Shown here: in pieces, positions 19,088 through 29,442 of the stretch
How the letters are laid out: every line of letters begins with the position of its first letter
How positions within the stretch are numbered: the first letter of the stretch is position 1
Origin: Triparma columacea
Taxonomy: Eukaryota; Sar; Bolidophyceae; Parmales; Triparmaceae
Direction of reading: 5' to 3'
Length of the DNA: 35,361 bases
NCBI GenBank assembly: GCA_030267965.1
Contig: BRYA01000368.1
Location: forward strand, 1-35,361
Made by a program: the position numbers and the translations under genes
The notes under the pieces: generated by a model
What the model was told of the DNA's origin: nothing
The model's database searches: none
What the model saw: the letters and a program-made list of their open reading frames with translations, nothing else

Positions 19088-21465
19088 TTACCCCAAAAGC
19101 GCAGCTTTGAGCGCCTTGTCAGCCCTATCAAGGCTAAGCATGGCCTTGCTCTGTGCCCCAAACAATTCCATCTTCATGTTTTCCATGAGGTTTACACTCT
19201 TGGCGACTGACGAGGAAGATGCTGCAGCGTCGTTCTCCTTGTCTTCCTCTTCCTCTTCCTCTTCCTCGTCATCCTCGTAAATCTTCTTCCTCTCTTTCCC
19301 CTCCTCTCCTCTCTTCTCCTCCTCCTCCTTCTCCTCCCCCCCCCCCTCCCCCCCCTTCTCTTCCTCATAATCCTCCTCCCAGACCTCGTCGTTCCCCTCC
19401 CATCCGCTCTGGTAAACCTCCCCGATTTCTTCTGACCACTTTTTTGGCTCGTACGCTAGGTCCTTAAAGTCCAGGCCCATTGTACCCCCCGCCTCCCCCA
19501 CCTCTTCGCTCCTTTCGCGGTCAAATTTGATGACATCTTCGATCTCCTTTCTCCTTTCTCTGGTTGCGTCCTCCCTGGCGGCGGCCTGCTTCCTTAGGTG
19601 GTGTTGAAGCTTGTCCAACACTGCGGTGATTTCTTCTTTCGGAGCGACCTCGCAGCCCTCATGAAGGAGATCCGACATTGCCTCCTTAGCCATGTGCTTT
19701 ATGTCCTCCTCCCCCACTCCACCCTGACCCACCACCTCCATCTCCTTTCCCTTGACCTCTTTCAGAGCGTCGTCGAGCATTTTTTCCTTCCCCTTCTCGG
19801 CCCTCTCCCTGGCCCTGGCCCTCAAGACTCCCTCCCCCTTGACTTTTCCACCTCCCTCTCTAGGCGTCTGAGCTTCCTCGAACTCCTCCTCGGGGTTAAC
19901 CCCGAGCTCCCTCAACTTCTCGTCCACCTCACTGAGCCTACTCTTCTCACCAAGGCCACCGAAAACGTTGGTAAACAAATCCCCCTTGGTCTCGTGCTCG
20001 ACGCTGTCGTCAGCCCCTCCGTTGGGAGCGAACATCTCCCCCGCCGGGTCATCTCCCTCGGTGTCGGGACCGAGGAGGAGCTTCACCCTTGCCTCCTCCT
20101 CGAGAGTGAGACTGCTCTGACCCGCGCGGCCGGCCATCTTCTTGTTCCTCTCTATGGCACCTACTGCCGCGGTTCCAGAGGGGGGGAGTTTGTTCTTTCC
20201 GCTCTTGGCCTTTTTGTACTGCGAAAGGTGGAGGCAGGGAAAGGAGGAGGGGGGGTTAGGAGAAGGGGGGAGCTTGGCCAATGGAATGCTAAGGGGTCGA
20301 TGCTCTGCCATCCCCTCACCTCCTCGTAATCTTCATCTCCGACACCATCGGCGTCGGCCTGAGGGGCGACGCTTCTCATTGCCTTGAGACCCTGCACGTC
20401 GCTTATGTCACTGCCGGCAGGACTGGCCATGGCTGAGCGAGAGACCTTTCTTGCGGAACGTGGGGTATTCTTCCTCAACTTGTCCGTCAAGAAAAACCTA
20501 TTGCTCGAGGTTGAAGAGCGGGACGACGGGGGGCCATTCTGGTAGGCTTCGTCGATAAGATGCGGGTTGGGCTTGGAGGGTTTCTGTGGAGAGGACTTCA
20601 GCCTGGATCCAGGGGGTGCTACACCATGGGCGTTTACATACTCCTGTTCGAACCTGCGGGAGGGGGGAAAGGGGGGGGTCAAAAAGGGCTGTCAACTTCT
20701 CAAAGAGGAGAAAGTCATATCTCACATCTCAATCTCCTTCTCAAGTCCCTCCACCTCCTTCTTGTACTCGCCGATCCTTGCACCGTGCTCCATCTCCTTG
20801 ACCCCAATCTTCCTGTCGAGGAGCTGAACCTTTGCCAGGGCCTTTTCAATCTGCGATAAGGATACAACAAAGGAGGATTTCGTTAGTCTTCTCATTGACA
20901 AACTGTACGTTTCAACTTTCAAGCGATTTCGTTCTCACCTTCTCCCTGTCAGACTGGTCCCTCTTGAGCTCCTGCTCGTACTTGTAGTAGACTCCCAGCT
21001 TGCCAAGACCTTCGGCGAGGGCGACCTTGCTCCAATCCACGCTGCTTTCGGTTGGTGGTCCGTTCGAGAAAGGCGTATCGGCTCCAATTTCGACTTCGGG
21101 GCGATCCCCATCCTGAGAGGGGTGGTTTAGTACGTTTGTCCTTGTCCTTGTGCAAAGTGATTCTCCTCTTCCCTCATGTCTCTTCTCACCTCGCCAAATT
21201 CCAAATCAGCCCTGGACATGAGGGAGACAACGTCATCGAAGTTTTCCGGGAAATCGATAGACGGGCCTTCGTTGTCGTCCCCACTGTCGTTAACCTGAGG
21301 CTGCTCAGAGGAAGAGGATGGTCTGGAAGACGAGGAGGCCTTGAGCCCATCCAAATAGGTTCTGAGCTCTCCGTAAATTGATCTACGCTTCTTGTCCTCC
21401 TCTTCGTCAACAACACTGGCCCGGGAGGGGGGTTGAGACGGTGGGGGGGGGAGAGATGGGTCCAT
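19088..21465 (-). CDS. Fibrous sheath-interacting protein 1 (FSIP1)-like coiled-coil protein
   Basis: Exons on the minus strand are 21465-21190, 21112-20939, 20850-20726, 20653-20320 and 20218-19088. All introns have GTGAG donors, and phases agree, giving 679 aa. Residues about 151-190 form a coiled coil starting IEKALAKVQLLDRKIGVKE, resembling the FSIP1 LD-x-L helix. Residues about 322-350 (IERNKKMAGRAG then LTLEEEARVKLLL) resemble the FSIP1 N-K-x(n)-LT-EE-R-LL element. The rest is charged and low in complexity, with a long Glu run near the C-terminus. In animals FSIP1 is a sperm-tail and cilium protein. The gene is head-to-head with a kinesin gene 220 bp away, which supports a flagellar or microtubule role. 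The exon chain is firm; the family name is moderately sure. Confidence 0.65.
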
Positions 21466-21685
21466 TTGACGGAAAGGAAACTTTAAAGTTAAAAAAACAA
21501 AACGATTTTCTTGAGAACTTTCATTTTGGTGAGTTGAATGTCAAGGATAACAAAAGAGCGGTTGAATAGTGTATCGTCCGACTTCTCGGGTGTCCCCTTT
21601 GTCCGTTTTCAAAGCCTCCGGCATGAGATCCCCATCTTTCTCACCCTCTTCTTCGATCTTGCTTCACCTTTGGTGGCAGAAAAAT
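21466..21685. promoter_or_regulatory. Bidirectional promoter between FSIP1-like and kinesin genes
   Basis: Only 220 bp separate the two divergent ATGs (21465 minus, 21686 plus). It should drive both genes. An in-frame ATG at 21623 could lengthen the kinesin by 21 residues and shorten this region. No specific factor site was recognised by eye. Confidence 0.55.
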
Positions 21686-23877
21686 ATGGCTTCAACGGAC
21701 CACAGCGACCTCGCTGGTGCGTTAGAGGATGTGTCCCAGATGAGAAATCCCGAGCGAGAGGCACTTTGGGCTTCCACCAATGCGGACGCGAGGAAAGTTC
21801 TCTCGTATCGAGGTGAGTGGCGCAGGATAATAAAAGGAACGGGAAGAGAGCAAAGTGGAGGAATGAACCCAAGCCTAACATGGCGACGTCTACTTTATCT
21901 CCTTTTTTTGTTAAACCGCAGAGAACCTCCTGTCCCCTGCTGTCAGGAGTCAGCTTGTGGCAAGTATTGCAAACTACCATGGGGTGTACTGGCTGCTGAG
22001 ACACTGCCAGTTAAAGAAGAAGAACTGCATCAGCTCGGAGCTCGCAAGGCACATCGTGGAGTATGCGTGGGCAGGGTCCGGTAGGCTAGTGCCTTTTGTT
22101 CAGCCGCTGCTGCTCAGAGGGAGGAAGGAGGGAGAAGTTGAGGATGGGAATGACATAAAATTGAAACCCCCCGTGAAACCCGCATCGTCAAAGAACCCAA
22201 AGAAGAGTGCTGCGTTCTCTATACTCGTTCGCCCTCGCCCTATGACTTCAGCTGAGACGGCTGCTAACAACTACGACGTGATTTCCACCACGAGTCCCAC
22301 CTCTCTGACGCTCCACGTGGGGAGGGTCCACAGATCTGGGAACAGGCTTAGCACCGAGCACAGAAGGTACGAGTTCGATGGGGTGTTTGGGGAGGGAGAC
22401 GGGAACGACGAGGTGGGGGAGAAGGCGCTAGGTACCGTGGCGGAGGAGCAGGGGGAGGGAGGGGGGAGAACGGTAATTTGCTACGGGCAAACAGGGACCG
22501 GAAAGACTTACACGTTCAGGGCGGTCCTTGATGTCATGAAGAAGAAGCTCGCCAAGCTTAAGGGAGAGGAGGGGAAGGCGGTGTACATCACATTTTACGA
22601 GATTCACGGGAAGAAGTGCTACGACCTCATGAACGAGAGGAAGACCATCAAGGTTTTGACAGATGCGAACGACAAGGTTGTGCCTCTGGGTGCAAAGGTC
22701 GCAAAGTTTGAGCTGAGGCGGGAGGGAGAGGGGGAGGAAGAGTGCACGAGAAGGTGAGTTTCGAAAGAGGAGCGGAAGAACGGAGGAGCGAAGTGATGAC
22801 AAGCTCTCGTATTTCTCGTCCTCGAATCCCAACCCTTTTCGCCCTCATCGTAGATTTGACGGGATCATAAAGGCGGCTCTTGCCCTGCGTAGCACGACAT
22901 CTACGCAGAGGAACGATGTTTCAAGCAGGAGCCATAGTATCCTCACCATCACCCTGAGGGACGAGGAGGAGGAGAGGAAGGTCAGGAGGAAGGAGGAAGA
23001 GAGGCTGAGGCTGGCGATGGAAGAGGGGGGGGGGGACGAGAGAGGAGAGGAGGTCACTTCTAGATGCGTTAGCCCCCCCTTAGACGTGTCTCACCCTGCT
23101 TACGGGCTCATAAGGAGCTCTCTAAGGCTCGTAGACCTTGCCGGATCCGAGCAAAACGTCGACACCGGTAAGATGGCCGCCCAGGACCACAAGGAGAGTG
23201 CGGAGATAAACACGGCGCTGATGCACCTGAAGGAGTGCATACGGGGCTACGGTAAGAAAGGGGGTAAGTACAGGGGGCATCTCCTTACGCGGGTCCTGAA
23301 GGAGTGCTTCGAGGACAGGAGCCACAGGAGCACGGTGGTGGCGACGGTCAGCCCGGCGGCGGTGGACCTGCTGCACAGCCTCAACACGCTGAACCACGTC
23401 GCGGTCATGCAGGTCGGGAAGGGCGTGAAGAGGGGCACGGACAAGGGGGGGGTCAAGAGGGAGAAGGAGTTCATGCTCGGCGTCGTGGAGAACACGAGCG
23501 TGGAGGTCCCGCTGTGCGAGGGGGGGGTGGGGTTCAACAAGCCGGTGGAGATCTGGACGCCGCAGGATGTGAAGAGGTGGCTGGCGGTGGCGAACGGGGG
23601 GAAGTTCGGACACGTTGTCATGCCGGCGGGGGTGGACGGGAGGGCGCTGCTGGGGCTAAATGAGAAGACGCTGGGGGAGCTTTTTGATGTTAGCCAAGAT
23701 AATGTGCAGGCGAGGGGGGATGGAGAGGGGAGCACTTGGGTTATTAGTGGGGGGGAGGGGGGGGGGGGGAGGAGGAGCGACTGGGGGAGGGAGCTTTACC
23801 AGGCGCTCAGAATCGAGCAGAAGTACATTGAGAAGAAGCTCATCAAGGAGGGGAAGGATAGTGAGGTCACGTGGTAA
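21686..23877 (+). CDS. Kinesin-13/KIF24-like motor protein with C-terminal SAM domain
   Basis: Exons are 21686-21812, 21922-22753 and 22854-23877, with GTGAG donors and phases 1 and 2 that agree, giving 660 aa. The N-terminal 100 residues are unassigned. The motor starts near FSILVRPRP. It carries the P-loop GQTGTGKT at residues 231-238, switch I NDVSSRSH at about 340 and switch II DLAGSE at about 414. The sequence ESAEINTALMHLKECIRG matches the kinesin-13 pattern, members of which depolymerise microtubule ends. The usual PFR-x-SKLT stretch is altered (KYRGHLLTRVLKE). A SAM-like domain follows at about 551-602 (IWTPQDVKRWLAV...GRALLGLNEKTLGEL). KIF24, a ciliary kinesin, also has a SAM domain, but at its N-terminus. 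Start choice: ATG 21686; 21623 is an alternative. Confidence 0.85.
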
Positions 23878-23910
23878 CAATTTACAGGGGTTATTTTCTT
23901 TGATTTGTGA

Positions 23911-26599
23911 TCATAGCAGAGGCTCCTCCTCGTCTTTCTTATTTTTCACCCTCTTCCAAAGCTTGACAACGACGAACAAAATCCCCCCAAACCCCAGCAC
24001 CACCGCGCTGGCTACTTCCCCCAGAGAATCTTTGACGCTGCGAAGGTGCCAAGCGAGGCAAGAGCGTGACGTGTTTTCGTTAGCCGTAGTTTCGTGAATG
24101 TTCCTTTTGGCCTTTTGTTCCCCAATCTCTCACCTCCCCTCCCTCCCCCCGTCGCCTGCTGGAGGTGCGAGGTCCCCGCATGGGTACCTCCCCTCGTCGC
24201 AGCTGATCTGCCCTATAAAGCACCCCCCCTTCGCCCCCTCCGACAACCCTTTGCACTTTATGCACTCCCCTCGACCCCTGTCAGGCCCGTACCAACCAGC
24301 TGGACATGGTAGGAACGTTGAACCCCCAGGTAAGACGTAGCCTCCGACGGAGTTTGGAGGGGTGGGGAGGATGTAGTTGTCACCGAGGGAGATGGAGACG
24401 AGGGAGGGGAGGGAGGAGAGGGAGGACCAGGGGAACTGACCTGTTATGGAGTTGGAGTAACAGGAAATCACGAGCAGGGACGTGAAGGCGGAGATTGAGG
24501 GGGGGAATACCCCAGTCGCGTTAGATCTCTGGTTGCGGGGGAGAGGGAGGGAGGGGGGGGGGGGGTGGCGGCTGAGCATTGCAAGCGAACTCTTGATGTC
24601 CGTTGCGGCGTTGCACGCGGAGCTTCCTTGCCTTCATTTCTCGGTGTGATACTCCAATCCTCACCTTCATGATAAAGTGTGTGATCCTCGGTGTTTCCCC
24701 GTCCCCCCTATCCTTGAATATCTCCCCCACGTCCGCCACCATATTCGGGTTGTCGCTCACGTCTAGATACTCGACTGTTCGAACGATAGTACCGTCGTTT
24801 AGACCGCCAGAGATACTGTTTGACGCAAAGTTCAGCTGACGGAGAGTGGGGGGGACAGGAGGGATGTCGCCGATGAGGTTGTTGTGGGAACACCAGAGGA
24901 CCTCAAGGTTGGGGGTGGTTAAGAGGAGGGAGATGGAGGAGAAGGGGAACGAGAAGGCGTTGGAGGTGAAGAGGAGGGTTCGAAGGGAGGGATAGGAAGA
25001 GGAGGGGGAGAGGGGGAAGAGAGGGGAGGTCACGTTGCAGGAGGATATGTCGAACTTGGTGAGCGTGGTTGGAACCCAGTCCCAGGCTGGGGGGAAGACC
25101 AGATTTGGGTTGCCTGAGAGGACGAGGACAGAAAGGAAGGGGAAACCGGACTTGATTATTGACACGGGAAGAGGACCAAACAGACGGTTTGAGGGGAGGG
25201 ATATCCCGGACACGTGACCAGAGGGGAGGCAGGTTATCCCCGACCACTGACAGGTGGGGAGGGTGTCGGAGGGGGACCAACCGCTATTTGCGACCCAGAA
25301 TTGACCGGAAAGGGTCTTGTAGAGGGTGAGGAGGTGGGAACGCTCGAGGGTGGTTTGGGAGGTAGGGGCGGGGGTGGGGGAGGGAGGGGTGGGGGGAGTC
25401 GTGGGGGGAGTGGTGGGGTGAGAGGTGGGGGAAGTGGTAAGGAGAGTGGTGGGGGGGGAGGGGGGGAGATGTGTCGTGGGGGTCGGTGCCGTCGTGGCGG
25501 TCGGTGCCGTCGTGGCGGTCGGTGCCGTCGTGGCGGTCCGTGTCGTCGTGGCGGTTGGTGTCGTCGTGGCGGTCGGTGTCGTCGTTGGTTCTTCCGTCGT
25601 CTTTTCATCTGTCGTAGGGGGCTGTGTGGAAGGTCCCTCCGACCCGCAGCAGGTTGCGCTGTTTATGCCCGAGTTCAGGCAACCTCCTTCGCACTGTTCG
25701 CAGGTGTAGTCGCCGTGGTAGATTGCGTCGGGAGGTAATTGGACACCGGAGGATGTGGCTGGCACGACCATTGTGGAGGGGGGGCAGTACGGGTATTGAT
25801 TGTCTGTGCAGGTTGTGAGCAAGGAGGCGTTTGTGGACAAACATACAACTGAAGTTGTAGGGCCTGTTAGGGCGTTGTCGACGATGTCAACCCAGAGGTT
25901 CGAGGATAGGTAGGGGGCGGCGAAGGATGTGGGGATTCGACCGGTGAAGTTGTTGTTGTGGAGGGAGATTAACAGTGTGGAGGAAGATAGGAAAGGGGTT
26001 ATGAAGGAGAGGTCGCCTTCGAGGAAATTATCAGAGGCGTCGAGGTTGACGAGCTTTGAGAAGCTTGACGTCGGCAGTGTTGACAGCAATAGTTCCTCAG
26101 AAGGTTTCCCTGTGAGTTCGTTGGAGCTCAAGTCTATTTCCTCGAGGATTGGAAAGTTTGAGAGCATTACGGTGGGTAAAGAACCTGTGAGGTTGTTGAG
26201 GCCTAGGTCAATGACTTGGAGTGTCAAGTTGTGGATTGAGAGGTGTTTAATAAGTTCCTAAGTGTAAACAACATCAGAGGGACGTGGAGAGGTTGACATG
26301 AGAGGTGTTTTTATAATGTTTACGGCATCATTTGAAGCGTAACAACTCACCTCTGCATCACCATTGATACCTAAACCTCTAACCCTAATCTTTTGTATCT
26401 GTATACCTCCCTCATCGCCTAAATCTTCACATAAGATGTGTGGACTCGTGCAGAATTCGGAACCATCAGTCGAGATCAATGGAAAACTTGGGAAATCTAC
26501 ACCTAACGCTTCAAGGCTAGATTGTATTGAGGCTAAGGAGGGGTATGAACAGGATGAGAATGGGATGGAGAGGCAAAATAGGACGAGGAGGAGGTGCAT
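23911..26599 (-). CDS. Single-pass LRR receptor-like surface protein
   Basis: Exons on the minus strand are 26599-26351, 26257-24665, 24528-24134 and 24037-23911, with phases that agree, giving 787 aa. It has a signal peptide (MHLLLVLFCLSIPFSSCS), a first LRR block (about 84-200, with LxxLxxLDLxxNxLTG-type units) closed by a Cys cluster, and a Thr/Pro-rich mucin-like spacer coded by an 18-bp repeat. A second LRR block opens with a plant-type cap (WSPSDTLPTCQWSGITC). Then come a Cys-rich membrane-proximal module (CPAGWYG...CIKCKG), one transmembrane helix (about 754-770) and a short basic-then-acidic tail ending DEEEPLL. No kinase domain is present, so it would need a partner to signal. The final exon was built from the splice sites and is too short to stand out alone. 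It is tail-to-tail with the kinesin gene, 33 bp apart. Confidence 0.82.
25482..25589. repeat. 18-bp minisatellite in the Thr-rich spacer of the LRR gene
   Basis: Six head-to-tail copies of an 18-bp unit (GTCGGTGCCGTCGTGGCG on the plus strand) with a few substitutions. On the coding strand each unit gives six residues of the T/P/A pattern (PTATTA). Copy number is likely to vary between alleles. Confidence 0.9.
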
Positions 26600-26679
26600 G
26601 TTGAATTAGAAATTTAATGTTGAGAGATTTGGATCCAAATCAACATCTTCGTTCATACAGCGTACGTCTTCCTTCGACA
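26600..26679. promoter_or_regulatory. Very short bidirectional promoter
   Basis: The LRR gene starts at 26599 (minus) and the secreted-protein gene at 26680 or 26617 (plus), leaving 80 or only 17 bp. The two promoters must overlap each other and the 5' ends of the genes. The sequence is AT-rich around 26605-26620. Confidence 0.5.
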
Positions 26680-27303
26680 ATGCTCATCTGTCTTCCACTG
26701 CTGTTGCTTGTGGCGCTTACGTCCATAGTGACCGGTGAGCGGCGGATTGGGTCACCTTTGGAGTTGGAAGAGGACAAGAAGAACGGGAAGGGCAAGAAGG
26801 GGAAAGCCAAGGGCATGTCGCCCCCCTCATTCGACGACTGCCCTGACATCTCAGGGGGTTGGAGCACTCGCTCTCCAGTGAACAGCTACATTTCGGTGCT
26901 GCTCGCCAACGGAACAGTTGATGATTCCTCCATTCCGTACGAACACGCCTTGGATCTCACCAACTTCCCCGGTACGACGTGTGCGTTCGCCGGTTTTGCG
27001 TTTGGACGTCCTTCTGGAGCTCCTCTGAGTGTGGAGACAGCAATCGACCCTGTCAACGGTGCGTTCACCGTCTCCTCCTCCGATGCCTCATTCTGTTTCA
27101 CCGTCACTTGGCTCTTCGATCCCGACACCCCAGTCACGATTGAGGGGCGAGGATGCGTGACAGACGATCGTGATGTGATCAACTTCGCCTTCACGACCAT
27201 CGCCAAATCCGAGTCAATGTCCACCTTCACAGGCCGAATGCAGCTACATCGGATGACGAATGTCGAGCTTGCGGCTATCTGGAGTGATGAGGGGTTTCTT
27301 TAG
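26680..27303 (+). CDS. Secreted protein with possible avidin/lipocalin-like beta-barrel
   Basis: The protein is 207 aa from the ATG at 26680, chosen because a clean signal peptide follows at once (MLICLPLLLLVALTSIVTG). An upstream in-frame ATG at 26617 would add 21 polar residues in front of it. A Lys/Gly-rich segment is followed by a beta-rich domain with a DISGGW element. The stretch FCFTVTWLFDP, then GRGCVTDDRDVINFAF, recalls the FTVxWxF...GxCFxDxxGxExL pattern of avidins. This is only a fold-level guess; biotin-binding residues cannot be confirmed. Four or more Cys residues (DDCP, TTCAF, SFCF, GRGC) could form disulfides. It shares a promoter region with the LRR surface protein, so the two may be co-expressed. 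No intron is needed. Confidence 0.6.
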   Translation: MLICLPLLLLVALTSIVTGERRIGSPLELEEDKKNGKGKKGKAKGMSPPSFDDCPDISGGWSTRSPVNSYISVLLANGTVDDSSIPYEHALDLTNFPGTTCAFAGFAFGRPSGAPLSVETAIDPVNGAFTVSSSDASFCFTVTWLFDPDTPVTIEGRGCVTDDRDVINFAFTTIAKSESMSTFTGRMQLHRMTNVELAAIWSDEGFL

Positions 27304-27431
27304 GAGATGTCGGACAGGAAGAGGAGCATTGTTGCAAAGGGGCGGGGAAAAGGTAAAACAAAACAAAGGCACTATAATCGTGGATGAGTTTAAAATTCTT
27401 ATTTCTCCTCCTCAGGGGCGCTCCAGCCTTG

Positions 27432-28713
27432 TTAGATCTCTCCGTTCTCCTCCTCAATTTCCCCCTCCCCCTTCCTCCTCAATGCATTGTCGAACTCAAA
27501 CTGGAAGGTGCAGCCCCTGCAGCCGCACGCGTCCTCGTGCTGGCTCATGAGCTTGTCTAGGCCCTCGTCGTCATCGCTCTCCTCGCCCTCATCATCGTCG
27601 TCCGAGCACAGGTCGATAACCTCCACGACTTTTTGAGGGGCTTTGGGTTTCATCTCGCCGAGCCTCCTAACAGCGGCGGCCGCCGCAAGCTCCCTTGCGC
27701 TCATGGAGACCTTGTCGAGCTTGGCGGCCTTGCCTTCTTTGCTTCTGCCATCGATCATGCTCTTGCCCTTCTTTAGCGGCCTCTTCTTCTCCCCCTTCCT
27801 TAGCGCCCTATCGACTATCCTCCTCCCCTCAGCCCCCTGGGTGTGCCTCCCAGACCACGACCTCCTAGCGCCGCACTCCCCCTTGAAGTCCTCTATGGAG
27901 GCGGGGCCGTCCAGAGCGTCGTCGCTGCGAAGCAGAGGAGGCGGGGCCTATAACGTTAGAGGGCGAGTGGGCGGGTGTCTAGTTTGCCCTCCTTCCTCGC
28001 TACGACTCCGACTCTTGACTCTCTCACCTGTCAAGTATCTCCCTGTCAACTCCAACCCCGCCCGAAGTGCTGACGATCTGCCCCCGGAGCTTGGAGTACA
28101 GCTGCTTGTTCTCCTCCAGGAGCGCGTAGAATGCGGGGGGGTGGATGTCCTCGAGGCCTATGGACACGTGCGTTATCTCGTGGAGCATCACGCCAAGGAG
28201 TGACCGGAAGGGCCTCAGCTGCGCGCAGGAGGGGTCCGGCCTGACCCGGACGTTGAGCTGTATATTCACACTCGCACCGTCAGCGTCCCCCCTTCCGTTG
28301 CCCACGCATAAACCCGCGAACCTCTTGCTCGTCGATTCCATCAGGCGCTTCACCCTCCAACCTCTGTAGCGTAGCACTGGAGCGACATGGTCAGCAACAC
28401 GCTGGAGAAGGGCAAGGACGGACGACTTGCCAGGGACATCTAGCGCCTCGACGGACCACACGCAATTATACTTTGGGTCGGAAAGGTTGTGTACCTTCGA
28501 CCTGTCGATGTGGGAGTCGGGTGGAGGAGGGGCGGACACGAGGCCGGGACCCCCAGACGAAGTTTCAGAACACCACTCAAAGTAGTCACATCCCTTCCCC
28601 CGGCCCTTCGGACAGCAGTAGAACAGCCGCCCAGGATTCTTGACCGTATTCGACGTGCGCTGAGAGGCGGGGAGGCCGCAACCGCATTTTTTAGAGTCTT
28701 CTGTTTTGGGCAT
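27432..28713 (-). CDS. Wss1-type WLM metalloprotease with N-terminal GRF zinc finger
   Basis: Exons on the minus strand are 28713-28028 and 27924-27432 (phase 2, GTGAG donor, CGCAG acceptor), giving 392 aa. Residues about 10-47 form a GRF-type zinc finger (CGCG...RLFYCC...CDYFEW), a single-stranded nucleic-acid-binding module. The WLM/SprT-type domain holds HEITH at 178-182 and a third likely ligand in the EDIHPPAFYALLEEN stretch. The tail has RRSWSGR...GAEGRRIVDRAL, then ELAAAAAVRRLG, and the SUMO-interacting motif EVIDLCSDDDD. Wss1 cleaves DNA-protein crosslinks in a SUMO-linked pathway; GRF finger, WLM and SIM together fit DNA-repair proteolysis. The second exon was needed to find the SIM. 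Its 5' flank and start codon are duplicated in front of the BspA-like gene. Confidence 0.85.
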
Positions 28714-29165
28714 TTGGGAAGGGGAGAGCCCCGGGGTGGAGAGGATCTTTCAACCTGTCGGTAACGTTTACAACACTAAAGTAGATTAAACTGATTCTCT
28801 CGGAGTTCCTACATTATTGACGGGATAAAGAGGGTTAGTGTGGTGTGATGGACGAAGAACAAGGGAGAGGGGGATGGTGAGACCTCAAGTATACGTCAAT
28901 TGCGGTTTTTGCCCCATGATTTACTCCCAATATGACGCTAATAATATTGGGAATATTGATGAAAGTAATATTATCTCGTCTATGAGACGAAAAATCCAAA
29001 TCCATGACTACTCAGAGTCGACCGAGATTGAAGAGGGGAAATAATTGGTTCCTTGGACGTGATGGAAATAAAAACATCGACAGGACAAACAACAACTAGT
29101 GAAAGCCTTAAGAATGGTTTCATTATTGTTATTGTTGTCCTTCTTACCTTGATTTTGATAGTTTT
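28700..29165. repeat. Duplicated 5' flank, left copy (Wss1-like gene)
   Basis: This region matches 31270-31745 in order and orientation. Shared landmarks include GGGGAGAG-CCCGGGG, GAGAGGATCTTTCAACC, GGGTTAGTGTGGTGTGAT, GGACGAAGAACAAGGGA, a TCTCGTCTATGAGACG / TCTCGTCTATAAGACG block, GAAGGGGAAATAA-TTGG / AGAGGGGAAATAATTGG, and ATTGTTATTGTTGTCC / ATTGTCATTGTTGTCC. The match begins inside the CDS start (MPKT here, MPQT in the other copy). It should contain the promoter of the Wss1-like gene. Confidence 0.88.
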
Positions 29166-29249
29166 ATTAATTTGCCTGCAAACCAGGGGTGGAATCCCTC
29201 CGACATTTTTGTCCATCCTTCCCTTTTGTTGTTAACCCTCCCCCATCCC

Positions 29250-29326
29250 CCCATAGTATCATATTTTCGTGCTTCTGTATCATTATAGAAGTTTGATGCC
29301 GATCCTGTTAATTCTGGTCGACTCAT
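29250..29326 (-). pseudogene. BUD23-like first-exon fragment
   Basis: A minus-strand frame from the ATG at 29326 begins MSRPELTGSASNFYNDTEAR and continues with KY. This is close to the start of BUD23/WBSCR22, the 18S rRNA methyltransferase (MSRPE...FYND-EA-KY is its usual opening). After about 24 residues the sequence departs from the family and ends after about 60 residues. No methyltransferase motifs follow. The fragment lies between the duplicated 5' flank and the BspA-like gene, so it looks like a scrap carried by rearrangement. A small expressed peptide is possible but unsupported. Confidence 0.55.
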
Positions 29327-29442
29327 AATGATGGTCAAAAAACTGGAGAGAAAAAGATGGAGGAAAGAATGAGGAGAAGGAGCTGAGCTCTCAGATACAA
29401 AGTGGAACAATTCACATTACATTCACAACAACAACCAAGACT

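Noticed and set aside
29053..29235. 60-codon plus-strand frame with a hydrophobic stretch
   Set aside because: It lies partly in the duplicated 5' flank, the aligned right copy does not keep it, and the hydrophobic run comes from T-rich DNA.
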